From assembly GCA_013306675.1 (NCBI GenBank), contig JABLUY010000076.1, forward strand, positions 1 through 64,000: a stretch of DNA of 64,000 nt, read 5' to 3'. The notes beneath the pieces are model-generated. The model ran no database searches. It worked only from the letters and a program-made list of their open reading frames with translations, and was not told the origin of the DNA. Below are positions 1 to 10,874 of the stretch, one piece after another (position 1 is the stretch's first letter; each line of letters begins with the position of its first letter). The position numbers and the translations under genes were made by a program. Source of the stretch: Thraustochytrium sp. TN22 (taxonomy: Eukaryota; Sar; Bigyra; Thraustochytrida; Thraustochytriidae).

Positions 1-2321
1 GCCTTCCCGCGCCGCCGCCGCCGAGCGGGCGCGCGCGGGCTGCCTGCTGCCTGCCGCCGCGCCGCCGCGCCGCCGCTCGTGCAGTGGCCGCCGTGGCCTG
101 CGCCGCAGCGCGGTGCAGCGCCGGAGGCCATGGATGGGACGAGGAAACCTCCGCGGCCTGGGGTGTGCGCGGTCACTGGGATGGCGCGCAGCGGTGCCCT
201 GGTTAGGAGCAGCGGGGGCAAGTGACCGTGCACCGGGGATGCCAGTTGGGGGCCCTTGGGGAGGGAGCCTGATGACTGTGAGGGAGGGGGGAAAGAGCTC
301 ATGCTGACTCGAATCGTGACAGCGTCTCGTGTGAAGAATGCGAAGAATGCGAGGCGAGTCTCTGGCTTGTCTGTGCTTCACCACTGCTCGCGAGCAGGCG
401 CCTCCCGGGCCGTAGAGGCGATGAGAGCCTGCCAGTGAGCGGTTCGGACTCCGGAGCCTCGCCTCTGCCAGTGCCAGTGCTGATGCCTGACAGTGACAGC
501 TGAGCTGAGAGGAGCCAACGGGCTCCAACTCGTTGTGGAGCCTCCCTGCTTGTGTGGTACTTTCTCCAAGGTCGGGTGAAGCGCTGGGCTCTGGGCGTGC
601 CAGCCAGGCGCGCGTGCTGCACTCGCAGGATTTCCGAGGAAACGTGCGAGTCACACACACTCACGTCTTGATACAGTCAGCTCAAGTTGGATCGCTTGAA
701 CCGCCAGCTGGCACCGTCAAGAACCGAGGAGAGGACTTGGCGGCAGCTGGCAGCTTCGCTAGCTAAGTAATCTAACTGTAAGGTAGGCCCTAGCTCTAGC
801 TAGCTAGAGGGTGGCGCCTCTGAGGCCAGCGCCAGACGCAGGGGTCTCAACGCCGCCGTGAATGCGCTCTTGGGTTCTGCACCTACTTTACTGATATTGC
901 CACGGAAATGCGAAGGGCTCCGCCGTCTAGAAGCTGCGGATGTTGTTGTTGCCCGAGTCGGCGATTCACCACGTGAAAGAGAGACTCAGGCTGTACGCGC
1001 CGATTAGGTGCGGCACGCGCAGATGAAGTGCGGCACGGCGGCGTGCGCAGCCCCAACAAACTTCTCTGGTCTCTGGGGCGGACAGGGTCGATATTTTGCG
1101 CCGGACCATGTCCAAGACTGGGCAAAAGTCGAGTGCGCAAGTGGCGGTGTTGTCAATGCCGCCGGTAACGAGCATGAGGAGCTCGCGCGGTTGTGCAACG
1201 CCTGTCCACACCCTACCACATTGTCTCGGCGGCGAGCGCTTTGGCATCACCTTCGAAAGCGCAGTGAAGTCCTTCAAACTTGAAGTGTTGTGCAGAAAGA
1301 CCTTGCAAGGCGTTGCAGGCTTGCTTCTGGCGAGTGAGACTTGGCGGAAGGAAAGAAGCTCGCTTCAAGAAGAAGAAGAAGACAAGTTGGACGTCTGATG
1401 GTCCGAAAGCAGAAAGGCGCCATGAGGCTTGGCCCCGCCCCTCAGTTTCGCTGCGCAACATCAAGCGTGGGCCCTCGCCCACCACACCACGGCCCGTAGC
1501 GCCACACAATCTCACGCATCGCTTGCTCATGAGTCAGTGAGGCAATTCTGATCTGACAGTGTCGTCTCCAAAGTCAGTAGACTTACGGCAGTCGTTGGCG
1601 CTCTCGGACTGTTCGTGGGACGCTCTTGAGCTGTTCCTGTGTGCGCGTGTGAGCGTCGGTCGGCGTATTCGAGCGTAGCGTGTAAGTATCGTGACGAGCC
1701 GGGCTCGCCGTCATTGGGGCCTTGCAGTGTGGGCGTTTTAGCGTGCGTATCTGCGCGCGTACATGCCAAGAAGACAGACCCAGCTCTTGGAGGCTACAAG
1801 CTGCCATTGATTGACCCCAACTGGGTCGCGAACGAGTTCAACTCGGAAGGCTCGGCGGAGGCTCGGGTGCTTCTCCTGTGCTTGCGCAGCCAGCGGCTTG
1901 CGCAGCGTCAGCGGCTTGAGCAGCGTCAGCGGCTTGAGCAGCGTCAGCGGCTTGAGCAGCGTCAGCGGCTTGCGCAGCGTCAGCGGCTTGCGCAGCGTCA
2001 GCGGCTTGCGCAGCGTCAACGGCTTGCGCAGCGTCTGCGCAGCATCAGCGGCTTGCGCCGCAGCGCCAGCCGCTTGCGCGCAGCGTCAGAACAGCGTCAG
2101 AACACCACAAACGAGAGAGATACTATTCATTGATGTTCGTACGGCTGTGTGAGGTGTTCTCATCGTCGTTGTTGCCGGGAAATTATGTGGTCACGGTGAC
2201 TGACGCCCGCCCGCCCTGCCAGTGAGAAAGGTCATCGTCAACATCGTCATGGCATGCGCGTGCGGGGTGGGTTGTGCTTGGTGCGGTGCTGCTTGGTGCT
2301 TGCAAGGCCTTGCAAAAGGCT
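1..2321. other. Gene-poor left end
   Basis: I recognise no gene here. The first 130 bases are very GC-rich and could be the upstream region of a gene lying off the left edge. The frames that are open are short, rich in Arg, Ser and Ala, and match no family I know. The only clear structure is the 18-bp minisatellite listed separately. A stretch just before it (about 1770-1870, plus strand) reads like ordinary protein, but I cannot assign it. Confidence 0.5.
1891..2080. repeat. 18-bp minisatellite
   Basis: Eight near-identical copies of an 18-bp unit (cagcggcttgcgcagcgt, with g/a change at one site) run from 1891 to 2034, followed by degenerate copies to about 2080. The unit is a multiple of three, so the array stays open on both strands and reads QRLAQR- or LRKPLT-like repeats. 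That openness is not evidence of a gene. Confidence 0.9.
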
Positions 2322-4076
2322 TTACTTGCGGTAGGAGATGCGGATGGAGCGGCGGGGGGCAAGCTTGGCGAGCTGCTTCTTGGACATGCCCTTCTTCTGC
2401 TCCTCGAGCTGGCGGTCGAGGAACCAGAGGTTGCCCTTGTTGGAGTTGGCGAAGAGGACCTTGACCTTGTCGAGGGCCTGCTTGGCCTCCTTGAAGGCGG
2501 CGACGGAGGAATCGACGGCCTCGTCGGCGGCCTTGCGCGAGGCCTCGGCCTCGGCGCGGGCCTGCTCCGCGGCCTCGGCGGCGGCAGTGGCGGTCTCGGC
2601 GTCGGCCTCGCTCTTGGCGCGGGCCTCCTCGGCGGCGGCGCGGTTCTCGGTGGCGGCCTCGGCCTCGCGCTCAGCCTTGGCGCGCGCGGCCTCGGCGGCG
2701 TTGCGGGCCTTCTCGTCGCGCTCGCGCGCGGCGGTGGCGGCCTTGCGGGCCTTGGCGGCGGCGGCGTGCTGCTCGTCGGCGGCCTTGCGCGCGGCCTGGG
2801 CCTCCTTGCGGGCGGCCTCGGCCTCGGCGAGCGCGACGGCGGCGGCCTCGGCGGCCTCGTCAGCCTCCTTGCGGGCCTGCTCGGCGGCGACGCGGGCCTC
2901 CTCGAAGGGCTTGCGCACGCGCTGCGCCTCGGCGCGCGCGGCCGAGGCGGCGAGCGTGAACTTCTCCTGCTTGCGCACGGCGGCCTCCTGCTTGAGCTTG
3001 GCGGCCTGGAGCGGGCCCGGGTCGGTGGCGCGGAGCTGGAAGAGCTCGTTCTTGGCCTTGCCCTGCTTGACGATGCCGATCGAGGGGTCCTCGGCGAGCT
3101 GCGAGAGGCGCTCCATCTCGTCGGCGTAGGCCTGCTCCTCGGAGCGGATCTCCTCGAGCACCTTCTCGAGCTCGGCCTGGGCGGCGAGCTCGGCATCCTC
3201 GGCCTCGCGGGCCTTGGCCTCGGCGGCGGCCGACTCCTTCTCCTTCTCCTTGGCGTCGGCCTCGGCCACCTTGGCCTCGGCGGCCTCGGTCTTGGCCACG
3301 GCCTTGGCCTCCTTGGCGGCGGCCTCGGCGTCCAGGCTGATCTGCTCGGCCTCGGCGGCGGCCTCGGCGCCGGCGCGCGCCGTGTCCTCGGTCGCCACGG
3401 CCTCGGTCTCGGCGGCCACGGCGCTCTCGTGGTGCTCCGTCGCCACGCGCTCGGCCTCCACGGCCTTGGCCTCCGACTTGCGCGCCGCCTCCTCGGACTT
3501 CTTGGCGGCGGCCTCCTTGGTCTTGGCGTCCGCGGCGGCGGCCTTGGCGGCGGCCTTGGCCTCCTTGGCCTCCTTCTCGGCCGTGACGGCGGCCGCCTCC
3601 TCCTCCTTGGCCACCTCGGCCTTGTTCTGGCAGTCGGCCAGCTGGCGCTGCGCCTCGTCCAGGAGCGCCGAGGCCTCGGTCAGCTCCTTGCCGCCGTCGC
3701 CCTGCTCCGTGAGCGAGTTGACCAGCTCGCGCCAGTCCACCTCGAACTTGTACACGAGGAACTCGCTCAGGCTCACGAACTTGTTAAAGTCCACGTCGAT
3801 CTCGCGCATGACCTCGCGCATCTCGCGCACCGTCAGCGTCGAGCCGTGCTTCTCCAGCAGCCGGTGCGCCTCCACCTCGTTCAGCTCGTTGCCCTCCTCG
3901 CCCTTGGGGTCGATCTCCACGCACGTCTTGTACCACGTCCACGCCTCCTCGGCCTGCGCCTTGTTCTCGCCAAACATCACGCCCTTGGCCCAGTACGCGT
4001 TCAGGAACCAGATGCACTGCTCCTTGTACGTGCGCTCGTTCAGCTCCTTGAACCGCTCCATGTCGGCGTCCGCCAT
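2322..4076 (-). CDS. EF-hand protein with long alanine-rich coiled coil
   Basis: The protein is 584 residues long and starts MADADMERF. Residues 1-135 form a compact head. It ends in one EF-hand-like loop (D-V-D-F-N-K-F-V-S-L-S-E), which has acids or Asn at positions 1, 3 and 5 and the closing Glu, but Lys replaces the usual Gly at position 6. Residues about 150-550 are a nearly unbroken Ala/Glu/Lys/Arg helix of the KEAxAAAKAAAE type, interrupted near 320-350 by a short mixed segment. The tail is basic (PRRSIRISYRK). Likely a calcium-responsive structural or cytoskeletal rod; no enzyme motif is visible. Helical composition and third-position GC make the opposite strand look open for over 800 codons, but that frame is a Leu/Gly-rich shadow. 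I do not know a named orthologue. Confidence 0.85.
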   Translation of the reverse strand: MADADMERFKELNERTYKEQCIWFLNAYWAKGVMFGENKAQAEEAWTWYKTCVEIDPKGEEGNELNEVEAHRLLEKHGSTLTVREMREVMREIDVDFNKFVSLSEFLVYKFEVDWRELVNSLTEQGDGGKELTEASALLDEAQRQLADCQNKAEVAKEEEAAAVTAEKEAKEAKAAAKAAAADAKTKEAAAKKSEEAARKSEAKAVEAERVATEHHESAVAAETEAVATEDTARAGAEAAAEAEQISLDAEAAAKEAKAVAKTEAAEAKVAEADAKEKEKESAAAEAKAREAEDAELAAQAELEKVLEEIRSEEQAYADEMERLSQLAEDPSIGIVKQGKAKNELFQLRATDPGPLQAAKLKQEAAVRKQEKFTLAASAARAEAQRVRKPFEEARVAAEQARKEADEAAEAAAVALAEAEAARKEAQAARKAADEQHAAAAKARKAATAARERDEKARNAAEAARAKAEREAEAATENRAAAEEARAKSEADAETATAAAEAAEQARAEAEASRKAADEAVDSSVAAFKEAKQALDKVKVLFANSNKGNLWFLDRQLEEQKKGMSKKQLAKLAPRRSIRISYRK

Positions 4077-7000
4077 CTTGCCTGCCGCCGCGTGCCGCCT
4101 GCCTGCGCCTGCTGCTGCTCCTCGCCTCTCCTTCTTCTTCTTCGAGCTTGGTTTCGGGTTTGTTTCTTCGCCCGCGGCCGCCGCGCCCTTGCGCCGCCGC
4201 GCCTCCGCTCACGCGCCCTTGCGCCGCCGCCGCCGCCACTTGCGCGGGCCGCCGCCCACTTGCAGGCGACGCGAGCCCCACTGCCGCGCGCGCGAGCCAC
4301 CCATTGGCGCGCGCGTGCCGCGCGCGCGCCGCCGAGCCCCGCACTGCGCCACTGGCGGCCGCAAAACCGCGCGCAGGCCTCGCAAGGCGGCGCAAGCGCC
4401 GGAAAACAGTCGAGAATCCGGCTCGCAAGTGGGCTCGCCGCCGCCGCCACTCGGCCCCACTCCCTCGCCTCCCCCCACCCACTGGGGGAGTCTCTCCCCT
4501 CCCGCCCTCTGGGCCCTCTGGCGGCGCCGCGCGTGCCGCCGGTGTGCACGCCGCTGCGCACACCCGGCGAGCGGCCCGCAGCGCGCCCGCAGCGCGCCCG
4601 CAGCGGCAGCGGTGCCCCGCAGCCCCCCGGCGGCGCGCGGCGCGCGCCCCGCAGCGCCCGCAGCAGGGCGCCTCGCGCCGTGAACCGCGCGGCTTGGCCG
4701 GCGCGCGCCGCGCAGCTCGCACAACTTGCTTGACAGAAGCGGCGGCGCAGCTCGCGCTCGCTCACGTCAACTCGCTCGAGCCTCGAGCCGAGCCGCCGGC
4801 CGCGTTGCGCGCGAGCCAAGCCGGCCCGGCCCGCCCGGACGCCTTGGTCTCGAAGCGGGGCGGAGCGTGCGTAGCTGGGCCGGCAGCGGGGAACGGCGGC
4901 ACCTCGACGGCGGATCTCGCGAACACCACCAGATAGATAGAAGGATGCCTCAGATCAGCCTGGCCTGGCCATGGTTGGTGCGGGCCGCTTGATGCCGATG
5001 CCTGCGCAGGCGATGGTGGCGAGCGAGCGGGCGAGCGAGCTGCCCGAGCAGAGCAGAGCAGGCTTGCCTGCCTCCGCGCGCCGCAGCCTTCGCTTCGCTT
5101 CACAATCGGGTGTCGAGCAGCTACCTTCCTCTCGTGGGCACAACTTGAAGCCTGAGCTGAGAGCTCTCGCGAGTTTCAGGCCGTCCTGGCTGAGCGCGAA
5201 CGAGCGAGCGAGCGAGCGAGCATCGACAACAAATCATCGAGCGAGCCTCCTTGGGCTGGCTGGTGCTCAGGCTGGCCGGCTGCTGGATTAGCGAAAGCTT
5301 GGCCGCAAGCATGACGACGAAGTCAAAACAGATCCGCGCCGCCGCTCGGCCAGCCTCGAGATGTTTTGCGAGCTTCGAAATGCTTGTTGATCGCGCACGC
5401 GGCGCGCCGCCACGAGCAAGCGATGGCGAGCCGGGCGAGCGAGGGAGGAGGGGGGAAAAATCGCCGTGCCGCCAGCCGCCGCCACCCAAACCGGTCGGCC
5501 CGCCCACGCGATCGAAACTTCGCCTGCAACCACCCACCCGCACGCCGGCACGGCACGGCACGGCACGCTGCGGCGGGCCGCGGGCGGCCGGCCCGTGGCT
5601 GCGGCCAGAGCTGGCGATCCACGGGCGGACGTCTTCGATGCTTCGTTAGCTCTCATTGTTATGTTAGTTCAAGGCAGCTTGCGTGCACCATCAGCCCACT
5701 GTCTGCCCTGATCAGCCAGGCCGCGGCGTCTGGCAGTGAGTCGTGGTCGGCGCAGTGCCGCACAGCCGCAGCGCGCAGCCCAGCTCGGGCCCCAGCGGCC
5801 CAGGAGGCGGCCGGCCGGGCGCCGTGGTGCCAGACTCGCCTCCAAGTCGGCCTCGGCCCACGGCGGCGCGCGTCGCCGCGACCAGGCCCGCGCCGCAGCC
5901 TGGCAGTGCAGTGCTTTGCGCCGCAGTGCTTTGCAGTGCTTTGCAGTGCTGCTAACTCTTCAAGTCGCTGCGTGGCGTGCTGTGCTCGGCCCGGCCCGGG
6001 ACCACGGCGAGGTGCAGCTGCAGCAGTGCAGCAGCAGTCCCAGGCTTGGAGCTTCGTCGGAATCGGCCTCGCGATCGATCGCTCGGGCTCCAGCCCTTGT
6101 TCACGTCACGTAAGCTTCCTGCAACAAGCTTCGGCCTCGGGTTGCCCAGCCTGCCAGGTGTGCGTGCGCGTCGAGCAGGAAGGCGAACTTCTTCCGCGCC
6201 GCGCGCGCCGCCCCCGTCGCGTGCAGTGCGCGCGTGCAGGCAGCGCTGCGCCGCGAGGCCGCTTGAGGCGGACACGCCGCCGCATTAACCTGCCAAGCTT
6301 TTACGCCCGCGCTGCGCAGCGCAGCTGGTTGCAGCTGCAGCCCAGCCTGAGCGTAAGTTCGTGGGCGCCGGCCAGCGCTGCGCAGGCTGCGTTGACCAGG
6401 CCCAGACCAGCCAGCCACTGGCAGCCAGGTCTTCTCGCGCGTGCAGGCGGCTCGCATCTGCCTGGCTGCCTCGGCCTGCCAGGCCTGGCTGCCATGGGCT
6501 GGGCTGGGCGGGGCCGCTGGGCTGCCTCGACTGGCCAGCGAATCGAATCGAATCAGGATCAGAGCGATGATGACTTCGCCGCGGCACGTGCACGGGACCG
6601 CCGGCGACCGTCCCAAAACACTGGCTGCAGGCAGTGCAGTGGCTGGCTGGCCAGCAGTGGCCGTGCAGAGGTGGGTCTTGGTCGTCGCCGGCGCAGCGCG
6701 ATTTAGCGGCCGCGCGGCCGCGCGGCTGCCTGTCGCAAGCCGCGCGCGTCCGAGTCGCGGCTTGCGACCTGGTTGGAGCAGCCTGCGCGCGTCGCCGGTG
6801 CAGTGTCGTCTCGGAGCGCGGTCCGCGGCCGAGCTTGCTTGCGTCGCGCGCGTGTCTCTTCCCTCGCTCGCTCGGCTTGTGCATGGTTTTGCAACGCGCT
6901 TGCGCTTCGAGTAGCGCGCGGACGTTTCTGAGTCTCGCCGCTTCCGGACGGAGGACAATCGAACTGCTGTCGCAACTTGAAGCGAAAAGCTGCTGCTCTG

Positions 7001-7616
7001 TGACTGACTCAACTGCAGAGCTCTACAATCTTACTAATTAGAGATCCGCAGATCGCGCGCTTCTGCAGCAGCCCAGCTCGCCCCGTGTGAACCGTCCGGC
7101 GCCCCAACGTGCGGCTGGTCTCAGGCTGTCAGCTCCGCAGCCTGCTCAGGCTGTAAAAACTGATTCGCCGCCTTGACAGAATCTCTCGTCCCAGCGCGGC
7201 GGCCGGGCCGCGCGGCTCCCGGGCTGTCACGGTCACTGCAGCTGGCAGGCAGGACGGTCGCGGCCTGGCTGAGTGTCAGTGAGTGAGTCATCATCACTGG
7301 CCCAAGATGACTTGGCAAGACGTATCAGCGCAGGCCCCCTGGCCACCCCCCCTGCCGGCGCGGCCCTCTTGCGCGCGCAGACCCCAGCGCGTGTGCGATC
7401 CGCGCGGGAAGAGGCGCGCGCGCCAGGAGCCCCCCCCCCAGCCGCGTCGAGAACTCATGTCCACGTTGAGGACTCGGACTCGGAGACGCGGCGAGAAAAG
7501 TCCTGACTGTGACCATGAATCATTCACAGTCAAGTTGATGGGCCAGGGAGGCTCGCACTGGCAGAGGTAGAATCAGGCTTGGGATCGCCTTCCACCACGC
7601 GCTCGCCCTCGCCGAG
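4077..7616. other. Long GC-rich stretch without a recognised gene
   Basis: The first part (to about 4900) is extremely GC-rich and is probably the upstream and 5' leader region of the EF-hand gene that reads leftwards. From 4.9 to 7.6 kb there are short direct repeats such as tgctttgcag around 5910-5955 and gagc runs near 5205. Many open frames overlap, as expected at this GC content, but none shows a domain or a plausible composition. A non-coding RNA cannot be excluded by eye. Confidence 0.5.
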
Positions 7617-8306
7617 ATGGCGTGGCGGTGCTCGGGCGCGAGCCAGGCAGAGCTCGTGGCCAACCTGCAGCGCAACGGACTGTGCAAGGCGGACGCCGTG
7701 CGCCAGGCGCTGCTCGCCACGGACCGCGCCGTGTACGCGCCCACGGCGCCCTACGAGGACGCGCCGCAGTACCTGGGCCACAAGGCAACCATATCGGCGC
7801 CGCACATGCACGCCTGGATGCTCGAGCTCCTGGCACCCGTGCTGGCCAAGCCCGCCGCGCGCGTGCTCGACGTCGGATGCGGCTCTGGCTTCCTCACCGC
7901 CTGCATGCACCGCATGGTGCATGCAGGCGGCGGCTCCGTCGTCGGCGTCGACTACCTGCCCGAGCTCGTGCAGTTGAGCGCTGACAACATCCGCCGTGAC
8001 GACCCGGCGCTCGCCGACGCCATCACGCTGCGTGTGCTCGACGGCTGGCAAGGCAGCCCCGCCGACGCGCCCTTCGACGCCATTCACGTCGGCGCCGCCG
8101 CCGAGGCCATGCCATCTGCGCTCCTCGACCAACTTCGTCCCGGTGGCCGCATGGTTGTCCCCGTCGGCCCTCAAGGCAGCGACCAGCAGCTCCTTCAGGT
8201 AGACAAGGACGCCGCGACGGGTGAGATTACCTCCAAGGTCATTACAGGCGTCATTTTTGTTCCTCTCGTACGAGCCAGCACGAGCACCAGCGACCGACCA
8301 AGATGA
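7617..8306 (+). CDS. PCMT1: Protein-L-isoaspartate O-methyltransferase
   Basis: This repair enzyme uses S-adenosylmethionine to methylate isoaspartyl residues in damaged proteins, so that they can reset to aspartate. The 229-residue length fits the cytosolic eukaryotic enzyme (about 227). The family signature GHKATISAPHMHA lies at about 54-66, where Ser-60 matches the catalytic region. The AdoMet loop VLDVGCGSGFLTA is at 83-95, VVGVDYLPELV follows, and the LRPGGRMVVPVG strand comes later. The C-terminal VIFVPLV matches the family's closing strand. The start at MAWRCSG gives the usual 15-20 residue lead before the first helix. Single exon, read towards the gene on the other strand that ends at 8733. 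Confidence 0.95.
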   Translation: MAWRCSGASQAELVANLQRNGLCKADAVRQALLATDRAVYAPTAPYEDAPQYLGHKATISAPHMHAWMLELLAPVLAKPAARVLDVGCGSGFLTACMHRMVHAGGGSVVGVDYLPELVQLSADNIRRDDPALADAITLRVLDGWQGSPADAPFDAIHVGAAAEAMPSALLDQLRPGGRMVVPVGPQGSDQQLLQVDKDAATGEITSKVITGVIFVPLVRASTSTSDRPR

Positions 8307-8436
8307 GCGAGGCGAGTCTCGATCGCTCCTGCCACTTCAGGTGGTCGGGCCGCCCGTGCCCATCATTCGCTTCACCGGCATTGCGACTCCAAGGTGCGCG
8401 CTGCAGTCGCCGTTCAACAAAACCATGGCGCCCTTC

Positions 8437-8783
8437 GCGCTCATGCTCTCCATCGAGAGAACAAACAACAGCACAAGCCCGCCATCTGCTCCCAAAATGC
8501 GTCTTGGTTCGAGTTTACTCGTGCACGAGGCGCATTCATGCACTCGCTCTTCCAAGCTGCGCACGAGAGCGCGTCTCTACTCGGGGACCGGCTCGAGCAT
8601 GGTAAGGTCGCTCGTGCTCTCCACTGACGAAAAGAGAACGAGCAGCAGGACGAGGCTCGGCGCCCGCGATCAAAAGAACGCGCCTTTGTCCGCGGGTCCT
8701 CGTGTGCGCTTATGCACTCGCTCACAGCACCTCTACAGGATGAGCTGCGCACGAGAGCGCGTCTGCTCCGAGAGCGGCTCGAG
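8437..8783. repeat. Diverged tandem duplication at a gene 3' end
   Basis: Two diverged copies of a roughly 170-bp segment lie side by side (about 8437-8600 and 8610-8783). Shared blocks include gctcrtgctctcca, atgcactcgctc, gctgcgcacgagagcgcgtct and cggctcgagc. The right copy contains the last codons and stop of the minus-strand P-loop gene (stop at 8733). The left copy is a non-coding echo. The space between the two convergent genes (8307-8732) is therefore mostly this repeat. Confidence 0.8.
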
Positions 8784-10874
8784 CGCGGCGAGGAAAAATA
8801 CTAGGTGCCGCTTGGAAACGCTGAAGCGGTGCGTGCGCGAGCGCTCGCCCATCTCAAGAAGCTCGCGAAGCATGAACTGACCCACCTGAGTCACAGAGGC
8901 GAGCACGGCGGCAACCCGTACGGGCCGCCTCTGGCGCTCCCCGCGCGGCTTCTCGTCCTGCGCAGCGGCGCTGCAGACTTGGCCCGGCCCGCAGACGGCA
9001 CAGTCGCCTGGCTCGCGCTGCACCGGCACATTCGGGTTGGTGGTGTCGTCAATGAACTGGAAGAGGCCGCCTCTGATCTCACTCGCATCGCCGTAGATCT
9101 TGTCCTTGTCCGACTCGTCCGCCAGGACGCCCAGGTCGCACACGCGCACGTGCACGGGCTCCTGCGCCTCGCGCGCCTCGCGCACAAGCGCCTCGCGGAG
9201 CTCAGCTAGCTTTGCCGCAGCCTGTGCCTCAGCCCCGGCCCCGGACCTGCTCAGGTCCACCACAACCACGCCCGGCGTCGCAAATCCGCCAAGCGCCATG
9301 GCCAGCACCGCCTGGAGCGGCGTGCTGCCCTCGGGGCAGTAAAAGAAACCATCCGCACTCGAGAGCACGAAGCCGGGGCCCGCGTTGTCGTCTTCGTCTT
9401 CGTCTTCGTCTTCTTCGCCGTCGTCTTTACCATTGCCAACCACTTGCAGCCGCACGCGGTGCCCTTCGCCACCCACGTGCGTCACTCGCAGCACATCTCG
9501 CAGCGGCTGCTGCTGCTGGAGGAGTAGACGTGAGCCAAAAAAGCCCAAGGACCGCCACCAGCTGTTCAACGGGCGCATGTCCGTGCAAGCCGGCGCATGC
9601 ACCGCCGGGTCCACTTGGACGCGCACGTGGCGCTCGCGACCTGGGCCTAGCGAGTCAGCGAGCATCTCGGCGGCCCAGCGGCGCTGATCCGCAGCGCCAG
9701 GCGCTGACACGCGCAAGGTGGCGCGCGCGCGTGCCGCAATGGACGCGCAGGGCGCGTAGTTGGACGTCCACAGAAAGATGATGTGCCCACGCCGCTCCGG
9801 ATACTTGCTCACCAGATGGTCGACCATGTCTTGCACGAGGCGGAAGAGCTGCTCCTGCGCCGCCGCGTCCTCCGGGTTCTCCTCCAAGTGCAAGATAGCC
9901 AGGTGCTCCTTGGCGATGCTTTGCTCCACCATGCGCTCCACGGACCAGTCCGAGATGCCCTGGATGCGAAGCACATGTACGAGCTGCTCGGCGCGCATCG
10001 CGTTCAACGGCACCTTGACGACGCGGACCTGCAGGTCCGGATTCACGCGGGCACGCAGCGCGCCCTGCAGCGCCGAGCCCAGCAGCGCCACCAGCGTAGA
10101 CTTGCCCACACCCGCCGTACCGTGCAGGTAGAACGCGGCGCTCTGCGCCGGCAGCGCCGACGGCGTAAACGCCTCGCTCGGGCCCAACACGCCGCCCGCC
10201 ACAAAGGTCTCCAGCGCCGGCGCCAAGCCGGCACGCACGCCCTCGTCCACAACGTAATGCGCCGCCGCCACGCCGCGCCACACCCGCTCGCACACCTCCT
10301 CCGCTACGGCGCGGCCCTCCTCGCCCAGGAACCGCCGTCCGCCGTCGCCTTCTCCATCCACGCCCTTGGAGAAGAACCGCGCGTAGCTCGGCGAGTACCG
10401 CCACAGGTTCTTGCCCGACAGACGGTCCTTCACCACGACCGCCGCGCACAGCACCGTGCGCACCGCCTGCGACCGCGCGTTCCACTGCACGTGGCACAGC
10501 GCCACGCCTGTACGCTGCGCAAAGCCCTCAATCACCGCGTTCACCTCGCTGGCTGCCGCTAGCTCGCCCGCCGTCCTTGCCAGCATGACGCGCAGCGCGC
10601 GCGCGACCGCCGCTGTCCGCGGCTCGCGCTCGCCCTCGCCAGGCGTTCTCACAGGCTCGGGCTTCTTGGCCGTCATCGACACGAAGCTGGTCCCTGCGTT
10701 GAGCCCCACGCTCACGCGCGCATACCCGCACTGCAGCAGCGCGCCGCGTAGCACTTGCACGGCCTCCACGGCCAGCAGCTGCTCCAGGCTCTGCGCCTTT
10801 TCCACCTCGCCCCACTCCAGCGCCGGCAGCGCCTGCACGACCTCCTCGGCCATCATCCTCCCCTCTCGCGTCAC
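8733..10874 (-). CDS. AAA-like P-loop NTPase of unknown role
   Basis: A protein of 713 residues from MTREGRMM (a start six or seven codons later is equally possible). The central third has a complete AAA-type ATPase layout. Walker A HGTAGVGKST is at 251-260. A Walker B-like strand AILHLEEN is near 326-333, with Glu where Asp is usual. A sensor-1-like strand IIFLWTSN is at 365-372, ending in the expected polar Asn. The first 230 residues are a separate alpha/beta-looking region without a known signature. After about 460 there is an acidic run (DEDEDEDD) and then a region with VVVVDLS-type strands that looks like a second alpha/beta domain. I recognise no family name. The upstream region is shared with the Nudix gene reading the other way. 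Confidence 0.8.
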   Translation of the reverse strand: MTREGRMMAEEVVQALPALEWGEVEKAQSLEQLLAVEAVQVLRGALLQCGYARVSVGLNAGTSFVSMTAKKPEPVRTPGEGEREPRTAAVARALRVMLARTAGELAAASEVNAVIEGFAQRTGVALCHVQWNARSQAVRTVLCAAVVVKDRLSGKNLWRYSPSYARFFSKGVDGEGDGGRRFLGEEGRAVAEEVCERVWRGVAAAHYVVDEGVRAGLAPALETFVAGGVLGPSEAFTPSALPAQSAAFYLHGTAGVGKSTLVALLGSALQGALRARVNPDLQVRVVKVPLNAMRAEQLVHVLRIQGISDWSVERMVEQSIAKEHLAILHLEENPEDAAAQEQLFRLVQDMVDHLVSKYPERRGHIIFLWTSNYAPCASIAARARATLRVSAPGAADQRRWAAEMLADSLGPGRERHVRVQVDPAVHAPACTDMRPLNSWWRSLGFFGSRLLLQQQQPLRDVLRVTHVGGEGHRVRLQVVGNGKDDGEEDEDEDEDDNAGPGFVLSSADGFFYCPEGSTPLQAVLAMALGGFATPGVVVVDLSRSGAGAEAQAAAKLAELREALVREAREAQEPVHVRVCDLGVLADESDKDKIYGDASEIRGGLFQFIDDTTNPNVPVQREPGDCAVCGPGQVCSAAAQDEKPRGERQRRPVRVAAVLASVTQVGQFMLRELLEMGERSRTHRFSVSKRHLVFFLAALEPLSEQTRSRAQLIL

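Noticed and set aside
1891-2080. CRISPR-like array
   Set aside because: The units are contiguous 18-mers without spacers and the genome is eukaryotic.
2274-4733. Plus-strand open frame of over 800 codons opposite the EF-hand gene
   Set aside because: Composition is Leu/Gly/Ala/Arg only, it mirrors the GC-rich third positions of the real gene, and no domain is visible.
5366-6706. Long plus-strand frame in the GC-rich stretch
   Set aside because: Arg/Ala/Ser/Pro-rich without domains, and rival frames on both strands are equally open.
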